From positions 23,505,227 through 23,569,226 of the forward strand of contig OW028576.1 in the NCBI GenBank assembly GCA_932294295.1: a stretch of DNA of 64,000 nt, in the 5' to 3' direction. The stretch is from Alitta virens (lineage: Eukaryota; Annelida; Polychaeta; Phyllodocida; Nereididae). The notes under the pieces are model-generated. The model saw nothing but the letters and a program-made list of their open reading frames with translations. It was not told where the DNA came from and made no database searches. Shown here in pieces: positions 12,228 to 24,300 of this stretch. A program made the translations under genes and the position numbers. Each line of letters begins with the position of its first letter. Position 1 is the first letter of the stretch.

Positions 12228-13010
12228 CCTGTCCATCTATCTATCTATATATCTATCTATCTAACTATCTAACTATCTTTCTATCTATCTATGATTAGTA
12301 TCGATTAACCGAGGCTAGTTTCAGTGGGCAGATGATTTAATTTATAACAGAGTGACCTTAACTTATTTGCAATGTTTTGGAATTTGTTGCACCACAGGGG
12401 ATCATGCCCACCCAAGTGTTCACTCATAACACTATTAACTGACAGGCTGTAATTGAGATTTTAACTTTTTAGGTATCATTGTAGACAAAAAGTTAAATTG
12501 GAAGCCCATTGTGATATGATCACTAAAAGGTTGTGTAAGATTGAAGGTGTTATGAATCGTTTGAAAAATACAGTGCCTCTACTTCACATATATAATTCTT
12601 TGATTCTATCACGTTTGACCTATGGTGTCTTGCTGTGGGGTTCGAAGTGTCAATGTGTATTTGGTTTACAAAAGAAAGCTTTGAGGATTCTTACAAATAG
12701 TAATTACAATAGTCACACAAATGTACATTTTAAGTCTCTGAAATTATTTAAAATCCATGACATTTGTGCACTGCATGGCCTCAAATTATGTTATAACGTA
12801 TAAATCAAATCCTCCCAGAATATATTATTGATCTTCTACCATTATCACTAAATGAGCATCATAATTATGCAACAAGACAAGCGCATATAATTAGATTGCC
12901 ATTAGTTAATCATGAATCTACTAAGCAAAGTATTAAGTATAGATATCAATCACTAAAAAATAACATGACTGTCAACTATAAAGAAAAATAATATACACAT
13001 AGTCAGGACG
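10790..13010 (+). mobile_element. CR1/Jockey-like LINE remnant split by microsatellite
   Basis: 10911-11060 translates to IYLDLSREFDTLDHEVLLHK, the reverse-transcriptase A-motif region (LDLSxAFDTLDH in active elements). 11160-11270 has the downstream DELVRVNNWWKANKL. After the satellite block, 12470-13000 gives IIVDKKLNWK, LLHIYNSLILSRLTYGVLLW and LQKKALRILTNSNYNSHT. Stops, frameshifts and loss of the YADD region show it is dead. The TATC satellite (11570-12295) lies between the two halves. Confidence 0.7.
11489..12300. repeat. TATC/TACC microsatellite with 314-bp tandem duplication
   Basis: Two copies of a unique lead-in (TTTCGCCGATCCACAAGGCC ... CTAGCTATCGATTTATCTGT) at 11489 and 11803, each followed by a long TATC array with interspersed TACC. 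Arrays span about 11570-11785 and 11890-12295. Long frames rich in Tyr-Leu-Ser come from the repeat and are not genes. It interrupts the LINE. Confidence 0.9.
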
Positions 13011-13267
13011 GGTTTAAGAGTGTAGGGACACCTCATTAGTGGAGTTTCCTCACATTTTAATTAGTTTTGATAATATATGCATGACTGTGAAATAAAATGA
13101 ATGAATCTGAACCTGAAAAATCAGAATCTAATTATGACCTGTATTCACAGATATTTATTAACATTAATACAATTACAATTGGCATAATTACACATAAATG
13201 ATTCAATACCATACTTTCTCCATTACACATGGGCCAAAATTTATGTCACTGTTGCAATGATATAATT

Positions 13268-15156
13268 GTTCTCTCTTTCGCTAAGACATCACAGGGCCGA
13301 CACTGTGTAAAACGGTGTGTTTTACAAACGCCAAATCTCTATGTTGCTATTAATCGGACTGAACTTAATTTCAAACACACAAAAATCCCCTAATCTTAGT
13401 GGGATCACATATAAGTATGCCTTAACTCTCTCTTCTATTCACTTCTCTCTTTTCAGCTATGCTGAAAATCTGCTTAAATAATATATAGTGCTTATGGGCT
13501 GGACTTGTATTGTCTTTTTATTATAGTGCAATACTTGGATTCCTTTCCTTCCGTTGCATTCCTATACATTGCACTTTGTATGGGCTTAGCTCCTTGCTAG
13601 ACTTACCACCATTGGCAATAGTTGTCCGTTTAGCAGTTCTAATTATAGTTTCAGGTGTTGAGGCACTTTGGCTTGGCCGTCACGCTTGAATTCCTATCAA
13701 GCAGCGACCTCTGCCTGGGCTCTGGCCTCTTAATGGCCAGTCCCCCTTGGTGCCTGGCGTATCTGGCAATAAGTCCCTTTGGATCTTTACTCTGTTACCA
13801 GACTATTTGCGCTTGCTTGGTATTTAGGGCAGCCCCTCCGGGCTCTTCTATGCACTTCAACGTTAGCTCTCCTCGACCTTCTGCCAAGTTGTCCCGCCGC
13901 CCATCGGAGGCAGCTGCAGACTTGCTGTGGATTCTTCTCTGGACCGCTCTTTGCGCCCGGAGAAGCATTCGGTGGAGCGCTGTGCTCCTCGTCCATGCCT
14001 GCCGCTGGACACCCTGCCCCATCAGAAGAAGCCTCAACCAACTCCTGGCAACCGGGCCTGTTCTCCCGGCCTCTCCCTCCATCGCCACTCAGGCAGGTCT
14101 GCATGGATTCTGTGATGCATGCATGTTGGGTTAGTCCTTGGCCCACTTTTGCCCTACACCAGCCACCCCCCCCCCCCCCCGAATGCCACCCTGCTTGCTC
14201 CATCTTCGTGGGTGCCAGAGTTCAAGCCCCGGTATCACACCGGCCCCGGCTTTGACCTGAAACCTGCCCGCCTCTTCGCTCGAGAGAAAGAGAGAGTGGG
14301 CTGGCTCTCAGATGCAACCGATTGACCCCTCCTGGATGAGTGATATTGCGGCCCTGGCCAGGATTGTCATGTTTGTCCAATTGGAGTGGCTCTTTGGTGT
14401 ATACTTTGCATCTCAGTCTCAGGCCAAATAGGATCATTTGGATGCCCTAAAGAGTTTTGCGGTGCGATAGCTACAGCATGCCTCGGCCTTTGGCGGGGCG
14501 GTCATCGCCACGACCCCATTACTCGCAGGAAGGCCTTGCTGGATCGCTTGGCTCCCCAGCTGTCTTCTACCACATGCAACTGGTTGCTACTCCAGCCTGT
14601 TGGGTTAGTCTCCTGCCAAAGTTTGTTCAGCCCAGCATCTGCCGCCATCCTGGAACTGATGGAGACCTGCCATATATATAATCTTTGAATGGATGGTGAG
14701 CCTCCTTGTTCATGTTTGCGAGGTCCTCAGCCTGATGGTCTTTTTTGCCTGACTCCGGTGGTGTCTGGTAATCAGATCCCAATTTGTTAACGGGGGGGGG
14801 GGGGGGGTGGGGAACTTCTTGAGATTTTCCCTGGAGCTCTTCCCGCCTCTGTGTTGGGATTCTGGCGTTTGTAAAACACACTGTTTTACACAGTGTAGGT
14901 CCTGTGATGTCACAGGACCTACACAGCCAGTGTTCACCCACCCATCCACCTCCCCTCGTTTCTTGTGCTGAAAAGAGTCGTGTAACAAGTGACAAGAAGA
15001 GGGAGTTAAGACATATGTTATTCCACAACGATTAGGCGATTATGATGTGATTTGAATTAAGTTCAGTCCGATTAAGAACAACAAAGAGATTTGGCGTTTG
15101 TAAAACACACTGTGTTACACAGTGTAGGTCCTGTGAGTCTAGCTCACAGAGAGAAC
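13268..15156 (+). mobile_element. DIRS-like element, internally deleted
   Basis: Inverted terminal repeats of about 190-200 bp: 13268-13460 (GTTCTCTCT...CACTGTGTAAAACGGTGTGT...) and the reverse complement at 14965-15156. At 14862-14925, just inside the right repeat, is an internal segment where the two outer ends appear joined (CACAGTGTAGGTCCTGTGAT then GTCACAGGACCTACACAG). Established DIRS retrotransposons have inverted termini plus an internal complementary region built from both ends, and this matches. The GC-rich interior (13650-14700) could be a remnant of the gag-like ORF. No reverse transcriptase or tyrosine recombinase is visible. Orientation is inferred from the junction position. 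Confidence 0.5.
13655..14325 (+). other. GC-rich interior with overlapping open frames
   Basis: Several frames of 60-159 codons overlap on both strands because the DNA is GC-rich and poor in stops. None shows a known domain. The plus frame at 13779-14255 (Pro/Ala/Ser-rich) might be a degraded gag-like protein of the surrounding element. A run of about 16 C lies near 14165. Confidence 0.25.
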
Positions 15157-15248
15157 TCCTTTCCCCCTACAGGGAGAGGGGTTTTAATTTACATACTAGG
15201 AAAATGACCACTCTCACAAGAAAGAAAAAATGTTCCAATTGCTATCTG

Positions 15249-15354
15249 TTAAGTCGTTTCACAATGACTGATTTTTGGTGAACCTCTTATTTTGTGTATC
15301 ACCAGGCAAATAGGATGAACATGTGCCATGACCGATGCAATCACCAGGAAAACA
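15249..15354 (-). CDS. SLC43A3-like: SLC43A3-like exon 10 (TM12 and stop)
   Basis: Residues 566-600 and TAA at 15251-15249. [20 protein letters not shown] aligns with human VMFMLAILLTFFHPFLVYRE. Two acceptors lie five bases apart, TTTTCAG (15361-15360) and GTGAG (15356-15355). Only the second keeps frame with exon 9, although the first is stronger, so cDNA is needed here. I see no AATAAA in the 200 nt downstream; the DIRS-like element begins 93 nt past the stop. Confidence 0.75.
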
Positions 15355-18300
15355 CTCACCTGAAAACAAAAAGGCAAAACATATTCCCGAAACTATGATA
15401 TAGCAGAAATCCTAAATTAAGTTAACTTTGTATTTCATTCATTGTTGTGTTACTACTATTAGTCTATAAGCACATTATAGAAAAGTTCCAGAACTCGAAC
15501 CATCTTTTGTGACTCCTGATAGGGATTCGAATCATGGAGTGGGGGTGAGTGGATTAGGGCTTTTACGTCCTGTACTAATGCGCCTGTTGGGCTGATTTGG
15601 AATGGCAGGTACCATGGCAATGAGATGAAGGATGAAACAGCCACCCAACTTAGGCTTGACCGGGAATTGAACCCGGGACCCAGTGGTGGAAAGCCCAGTG
15701 CGATACCACTGGGCTTGACCCCCACCCCTGAATCATGGAGTTCCACTGGTAGTGACTAATTATCTTTTTAAATGTATGCAGTGCAATAATGTGATTTAAA
15801 ATCCATATTATGACAAAGAACACAAATACTTTTGGATACTTGCCCCAAAAAATGAATGTGCGGAATCAGCCCAAACAAAAACAGGATATTGAAGAAGATT
15901 GAAGACGCTAGCGATGAAATACAGTATTCCAAACAACTTTCCAAAATGCTGTCCAGGAAATCTGCTCATCGAAATAGAGGGAAAAAAAACAACTAAATTA
16001 TACTAAAAATTGTAGCAAATTCTTCTTTATTTAGATTTATTTAATATGATAATTCTCCTAGTCTCGGATATGCCAAGTGATTGAAATATAAACCTCTTGT
16101 TTTGTATGGTGAAAACATGTTTACCTTGCTGACAATGACATGATATACAGTTGGAAGCAGAATTATTCAACCCCCTGGAATTTTGGATCAAAATATGTCA
16201 ACTGTAATTCTGCACAGGACAAGAATGACACATGCCATCATCTATATTTTCTTGGAAGTGACAATTCAGGATATTTTTCCAATTTCAAAGCTGTTTTTCA
16301 TCTGTTTTGCAATACTACATGACCAATGCACATAAAAAGTCTCGTACAATCGTATTATAGGGTAGGGTTGTGATATGGTTAATATTTTCTTCATTGTGCA
16401 AGATTTTCAGCAGATTTTCTCAGAATTTAGTATATTCATCCTGAAAGTGTCGAGGGACTTCAGTAATGACATAACATTTGGTGAAAAAAAACATATTATT
16501 CTTAAAAAGATCAAACTTTGGTTCTTGTACTTCAAAACAATTTTGCTTATTGCTTTGTCAATAAATTAATCAAAAGTGAAAGTTTCCAAACATAAACTTA
16601 AATATTACTATCTATTCAGAGAAGACAACAAATTGGCCCATTTTCCTGAAATCGCATTCTGTGTTACAGTCGCTTGAATTGTAAAAGCGCCAATGATATT
16701 GCAATATTTTCATCATAAATAACCAGGTGAGGACTAGGAAAGATTGTCTGGATGAAAATAAAGCTGGATTCAACAATAGCAATGGCCCCACAGACCATAG
16801 CAACCTAATACCCCAAAAAATGGCAGGTGTGGGATTTCATGTGCACAGGTTATGTAACATTACATACAATACATGTTGCAAAACAGCAGTAAAATTATCA
16901 AAACATGACATATTATGACATTCTAAAAATTGTGATGATTGCATTTGTCATTTATGTCCTGTGCAATGTTATAGTTGGCACATTTTCATGCAAATTCCAT
17001 GGGGGTTGAATTATTCTGATTCCAACTGTAGAATATGAGGGTTATAGGTATGTGAGTGACAAGATAAAATTCTTACGCCAATACAATAAATACATTGGCA
17101 GTGGAAAACAGAAAAGCCCTGGTAACTTCTGACGCAATCGCAGAAACATTAACAGCTGTAAGTTGGTCCGTGATGACACAAATATGATTGACAATTGACA
17201 TTGTGGCACAAACAAATAAATTTGGCACAGCAGCATTTTCTTCAGCACGACCTGAAAATGAGTACAAAACTGTTAGCACCTTTAGGAAGTGACTACATAT
17301 TACAACAACAAAACCAGTCTTCTGATGCATAAACACTGTGTGCTGTCAGCAACCTTAGGCTTAGGTATACTATGTAGGGTCATTCCATATGAACTCACCG
17401 AAAGCTCCCCAGGTCACCATCTCAAAAAATTCTGCAAAAAATTCCCATTTGTATGACCATATAATTAATGGAAAAATCCAAAATTTCAGGTCTCCAGTGT
17501 CAATGGTTTAGAAGATACAGCAATTTGAAATTTTGTTACTTTTCTGCGAAAAGCCAAACAGCATGAATTTCCAAGTTAAGACGTCCATATCTCTCTTATT
17601 TTTCATAATGTAAGCATGAAATTTTGTACCTAAGGTAAAAATGTTATATTGAATCCATGTATGCTGATATATCAGGGCTATTGGTGATTTTTTTCAAGCT
17701 GTAATGCTCTGAAAAGGGTGAAAATGGGAAATGTTGCAAAACAAGACTTTATATTTTGCAGGGCTGTGCAGAATCTATGAAAGAATAAGAGCTCATATTT
17801 ATTTTCTTGCTTCTTATGGTCCACCTGCACATATATGAATGGCAAAAACCACCTTATTTGCAAAAAGATGGAAGCCAGAATAGTTTTAAAAAGACAAATA
17901 ATATACAATTGTGAAAAAAGCCCTTTATTCCAATGTAATTTTGACCCACAAGAGAGTTCACCATCACTTCCATATTTTTTTCCCAATATTACACACATAC
18001 AGTGGTCCTCTGGTTAAAATATCATTGTGGTGGTCAGATTCCTTCATATTTTTATGAATTTTTCAAAAATTGATCTTTATATATAAAACAAATAATAGTA
18101 TTTTTGATTTCTTAATGTTTGCGTAAAGTTTTAAACAGTTAAATTTATCTATTCATTTAATAAACATGCTTTAAAGTATATATGATGGTATATTGATTAC
18201 ATAATCATCAAATGTTACAAAAAAAATTTATTAGGAAAAAGCAAATGTGTGGTTAATGATGACCTAATCTTGCAAAGCTTGTCTAATCTTACATGTAGCT

Positions 18301-21300
18301 GACACAATTATGCAATACCACAATAACTTCCATATTTTTTACCAATATCACACATATCTAGGGGTCCTCTGGTTAAAATATCTTTGTGGTGGTTAGATAC
18401 CTTCATATTTTTATGAATTTTTTAAAATGTAAAAGTATGTGCGAGCGAAGAATGCATCAGCGAGTTATAATTCAAATAAAATAACATAATCATTCATACA
18501 CACAAAAAGAAATTATATTTTGACCAAAAAAACATGTAACAGTAAGCCATTCTTATGGTTCTTGTGAGTTTTACAGTCGAGCAACTGCTTTTGTGATATA
18601 AACTTGCATAAGTGATTTTTCTTCCTAACCCAATTGGCTAAACAGAAGAAAACCAATTTTCCCTGTGTATGTTCTCTTATCATTTGCTTATGACTATTCA
18701 GTTTTTGACCAACCCCACACTTTCCGAGATGATCCATTTTAGCAATTACCCAATTCACAAGTTTTGCTGCTTAAACTTTATGATCACTGACCAATCTGTG
18801 ATTCTAGATGAAGATTATCAAGTCTCAACTGATTTATTGTGGTATTGCATTAATTGTGTCAGCTACATGAAAGATTAGATAAGCTTTGCAAAATTAGGTC
18901 ATCATTAACCATGCATTTGCTTTTCCCCAATACCTTTTGTTTGTAACATTTGATGATTATGCAATCAATATAGCATCATATATACTCTAAAGCATGTTTA
19001 TAAAATGAATAGATCAATTTAACTGTTCAAACCTTTACGCAAATATTAAGAAATCAAAAAAAAATTCTTTCTTTTAATATGTAAAGATAGATTTTTTAAA
19101 AATTCATAAAAAATATGAAGGAATCTGACCACCAAAATGATATTTTAACCAAAGGACCACTGGATGTGTGTGATATTGGGAAAAAAATATGAAAGTGATG
19201 GTGAACTCTCTTGTTGGTCAAAATTACATTAGAATAAAGGGCTTTTTTCACAATTGTATATTATTTGTCTTTTTTAAACTACTCTGGCTTCCATCGTTTT
19301 GCAAATAAGGTGGTTTTTGCCATTCATATATGTGCAGGTGGACCATAAGAAGCAAGAAAATAAATATGAGCTCTTATTCTTTCATAGATTCTGCACAGCC
19401 CTGCAAAATATAAAGTCTTGTTTTGCAACATTTCCCATTTTCACCCTTTTTCAGAGCATTACAACTTGAAAAATATTACCAATAGCCCTGATGTAACAGC
19501 ATACATGGGCTCAATATAACATTTTTACCCTAGGTACAACATTTCATGCCTACATTATGAAAAATAAGAGAGATATGGACGTCTGAACTTTGAAACTCAT
19601 GCCATTTGGCTTTTCCACAAAAAGTTAATAAAATTTCAAATTGCTGTATCTTCTAAACCATTGACACTGGAGACCTGAAATTTTGGATTTTTCCATTAAT
19701 TATATAGTCCTATAACTGGTATTTTTTGCAGAATTCTTTGAGATGGTGACCTGGGAAGTTTGTCTGAATTTCGGTGAGTTCATATGGAATGACCCTGTAT
19801 TAATTATACAGTTGTGGTTAAAAGTTTTCAGACAATTAAAAAATTTGATTTTTGTCTGTTAGTTTAATCCAGTGCAACTCTTCTTACTGTCTTAAACAGA
19901 CAGTTGTACAGTAGTCAAGCCAAGACATGTTACGTATGATTGGCCAGAAAGAAGAGCCTCGTGATTTACATGTTTTTTCTGGCAAAAGTAGAAAAGGCAC
20001 ACAATTCAGGATTAGTTTGACCCTTGTGACCTCAAACAAAAGCAAAGCAACCCATTTTTGCACTCATTCAAGATCTTCCTATTTATTTATTTATAAAACA
20101 TATTTATACAGGTTAGAACAACATTTTGCGCAACAGCTCTTTCACAAAAGGGCCCTGTTACAAATAAATAAAAACAGTAAAAGGAAGAATAATATAACAG
20201 AAATAAAAATAATATTAAAAAAAACCTAGTATATTAATAAAAACAATTATAATGATAAGAGATAAAAGAACTTCCTGGCCTCTTTTTTAAAAACATCCAT
20301 ACTTCTTAAAGGAGTCAGGCAGATATATGATATATGAGAAAAATGTTTTCGTAAATTGTAAGTTTGCACTTGGGACATGCACATTGTCTTCATTACATGA
20401 TCTTGTTTGTCTGTTTGACACTTGTGATAACATTAATCAGGGAAACTGGACTAAGCCATGCATATATTTGAACATCAATACTGACATAAAATAATCACGT
20501 CTTTGCTTTATATTTAACCAAAAAGGGTAACTCATTTACAAGATCAACTCCTCTAACATTGAAATAATCATAATTACTGAATATTACTCTAGCAAAGTGG
20601 TTTTGCATGTGCTGGATCTTGTAAAAGTTGTTTGACTAGAATAAATGAGAAATAACATTGGGCCCTGAATGGATCCTGCTGGGACACCAATATTGAACAA
20701 TTTTGTGTTTGATATTTTACCATTACAGTGTTCTTTATGATCCCTGTTTGATAAATAGAATTGAACCCATTTATAGCCCTGACATCAAAATCATTAATGG
20801 CTAGCTTACTAAGAAATATTTTGTGATTAATTGAATTGAAACATTTGCTGATATTCAATGCAACTGTGCCAACCAGCATCAATAGTAACATGCCAATCAT
20901 CAAGGACATGGTGTAAAGGGGGGGTTCTCACATAGCCAGTTTTCCCGGTGAAGCCGTATTGCTCTCCTAGAATGATGTAATATTACGCAAAAGTGGGCAT
21001 CCGTACTGCAACCGTGGTTATCGGGAGGTTGTCGTAGAAGACGCTGAACACACTTACTCGATTCCTCACAGTTGTCTTAAGTATGCAGATTGGTCGCATA
21101 TGATACATTTATGTTCTTCACGAAAATCCATAGTTTGACAATAAATCTGTCTTTCCAGTAATTTAGGAATATAACCAATAACACTAATAGGCCTATAATT
21201 TCCCTTTTCATCCTTACAACCTTTACCTTTTAGGCAGGCGTGAGTACTTTCACCGTTTGTATTGAACAATGCAACGAGGATTTTTAAACCTTAGTCAGTT

Positions 21301-24300
21301 GGGTCACGTTTGCCTCATTGCTGCAAAAGTACATCATTCGATGGAGATTGTTTGACTTTGTTGCCTGTAACATGTCTTAAAACTTATACCTATGAGGTAT
21401 ATTACCTGTATTTTTCTGAGCTTAGCATTAAGTTATTAAGTATATAAATGTGGTTCACAGACAGAGAGACAAAAGGGAGGTACAAACTGACAGAGGTGCA
21501 GGCCATAAAAAGAGCCACAGGCAAGTGTACGAAAACGTTTGGCTATGGTTATACTTACTTCCCATCCTTTCCTACATGAGTACAGTTGTTTGATGAAATT
21601 ATCAGCAACTAGATGGCATACACTAAAATCCCCATGGGACTGGTTTTGTTTCTTTCATGGTTTCAACTTGGTACAATGGAATTATAGTTTTTCTAAGAAT
21701 AAATGAGATAAGTATTACGATAGAATACAGTTTGGTTCAAACTTTGAAGTATGCCCACCTTTTAGCTTACTCCTCACAAAGTCTATGATCGCCCCTGGTA
21801 ATAAACTGATCAATATGCTGCTTAGCTGACAATAGGCCAGTACGTTGGTAAGATGATTAACTGAAATAATAAACAACTGTAATTAACATCACACTTGCAT
21901 TATACATGAATATTTTTGCATTAATACTCAGTCAGTACAAATCCCATTACCATCTAGAGTGCAATTAATACCATTTGCTTTGCCATGACTGACATATTTG
22001 TAAAAATAAACCAATAGTAATAATAAAGCAAGAGTAATGATTATATGAGCTTACATTGTCTTAATTTTGCAATTATATTGTATTTTGTGCTCCATAATGA
22101 TGGGGAGGTTATCAAAATCAAAATGCAAATATAGTTTAAGTAAGTTTCCATACAGATTCTGTTAGATTCTAAATAAATACATGGTCTTAATTGAGTGTTT
22201 TGCTCATACCACATTACCATTAGTCAAAACATGACCGTAAGTGATGAAACAATAACTATACTTAAAATTCTTTTGCAGTCTGAATTTGTAAATAACATAT
22301 TTTGAAAAATAAAATTGCTAATTGCATTGGAAATTACTGTAATTTCAATGATATTATTATGATACTTCATACTTTCATTATACTTGCATATTATTGTCTT
22401 AATTATTTGTCAGTATAAATCACATTTAGAGTTCTCAAGACACATGGAAGTATATGAGTTGGAATGTAGTGTTTAAAAATGCATATTTATCAACTCATTA
22501 ATTATAAGATATTTGAATTACCTTTATTGTCATCATTGTCAAACATCTGTGCTACCCACGGATTGTATGTTCCAATAAAGGTAAAGTAGGCACAATATAT
22601 AAAGGAAAACCAAATAGAATGGAATATAAATGGCACACTTTTCAAGCATGCCATGAGTGTTGGTATTTTCTCCTCTGTTAAGTTATTTTCTTCCTGTTGC
22701 TCTGAGTTCAGGTGTAGAGATGATTTCATGCCATCTACCAAATCATTAGATTCTCTAAGCTGAGAATTCACATGTGGAGTCGAGTTATTTTCTTCAATGG
22801 AATCATTAAATACATTATGTCCTGAAGATGCATTAATTTCATCTTTTGAATTGTAAGCTCTATCAAATCCTGATTTTTCATATGATGATTCATCCATTGA
22901 GTCATTAGATTTATTGAATTCAGAGTTCTTATATGAGGAAGTCTTCAATTCATTAGCTGACTCACCAGATAGAGGAAATGTGTTGTTGAATTTCCCAGAT
23001 ACTGAAATTATCCCATCATTAGTGTCACTCGGAGTGTAGGCTTCATTCACAAACTCATATGAGTTTGCAGAATTTGAACTGTTATTTGTGACAACTTTAA
23101 AACTAGGCATAATGAACAATGAGTACAACAGCACCAATATCCAGATTGAGGCTATTGCTGAAAGTGTGATATTTCTTGGGATGTCTTCGTCATGAAGAAT
23201 CTGAAATACAACAGAAAGTAAATTGTATTGCTCAATCCTTAATCATGAAAAATTCAAAGGCAATTGAAACAACTTTTTCAGGATTACTAAGCTTACTTAT
23301 TATGATAATTTCATGTCATTTTGGATGATTGGGTGTAGATAAAGGTTCCAAAGAATAATGTAGGAATGTAGGATGTATGCAACATGGATACCCCTGGGTT
23401 GTTTGTGTATGAGTGTAAACTAATGTAGATTCTGACTCTGGGTAGTCCATAGTGTATAATGTACTTTTTCTCAAAGCAATGCGCCTTCACAATCAGAAAG
23501 CTGGAGGAGGCAAAGACCAAACTCGATGTTTAAGAAAATAACTCGATTTAGTAGATGGCATGAAATCATCTCTACATCTGAACTCAGAGCAAAAGGATGA
23601 AAAAAACTTAACACTTGCAAAAAAGAGTAAAAACGAATGTTTTCATTACAAAAACGTGCCATAAGAATAATTCATCAGACAAAATATAATTCTCATACCA
23701 GTCCACTTTTTAAAAAGACTAATATACTAATCTTGGAAGACCTCAGTGCTGTAAGATAGTCCATAAAAAGCAACACAATACCTTACCCCCCAACCTAGCA
23801 AACCTTCTCTTCACTGTCAATGAAACTCATAATTATGCAGCCCGACATTCCACAGACATCAGACCCAATAGAACTATAAATAATTTAAGTAAGCAACTCC
23901 TCAGCATCAAAGTGGCCACAAATTGGAACAGTCTACCCAATCCCTTGGAATCATCCACAAATCTTAGTCTCCATTCCATTGCAAAAAAGGTAAAAGAATT
24001 CCTAATTTCGAATTATGCCGCTTCATGTACAATAGCAAATTGTTATATATGTAATAGACATTGATAATCATCAGTATATAATTACTCCCCCCCCCCCCCC
24101 CCAATCCCATAGACTTCCAATTCATTCTCCCATCTTCATCATCACCATGTTTATTTAGTTTGCACAGATTTATATATGCATACAATTAGTATCCAATGCT
24201 TTTTTATTGTACAATTTTGTTCCCTCCCTTTTTTTCTCCTTAATTTTCTTTTTTCCTATATTAAAACGCTTTTTTTTTTCGTCATTATTCTATTACTATC

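Noticed and set aside
11584..12298. Long frames rich in Tyr-Leu-Ser-Ile
   Set aside because: Produced by the TATC/TACC microsatellite, open in several frames at once.
13655..14255. Several 90-159 codon frames on both strands as host genes
   Set aside because: Overlapping frames from GC-rich, stop-poor DNA inside an element with inverted ends. At best a decayed gag-like ORF.
15600..15735. Functional tRNA gene
   Set aside because: A- and B-box-like words are present, but the sequence continues into a SINE body and does not fold into a clean cloverleaf by eye.
16640..16740. Candidate for exon 9 (minus strand ISLALLQF)
   Set aside because: Resembles part of TM11 by chance and lies inside a MITE; the true exon with [11 protein letters not shown] was found at 15830-15961.
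17678..17998. 106-codon minus frame with hydrophobic stretches
   Set aside because: Lies in the arm of the 2.4-kb foldback; the matching arm does not keep it open.
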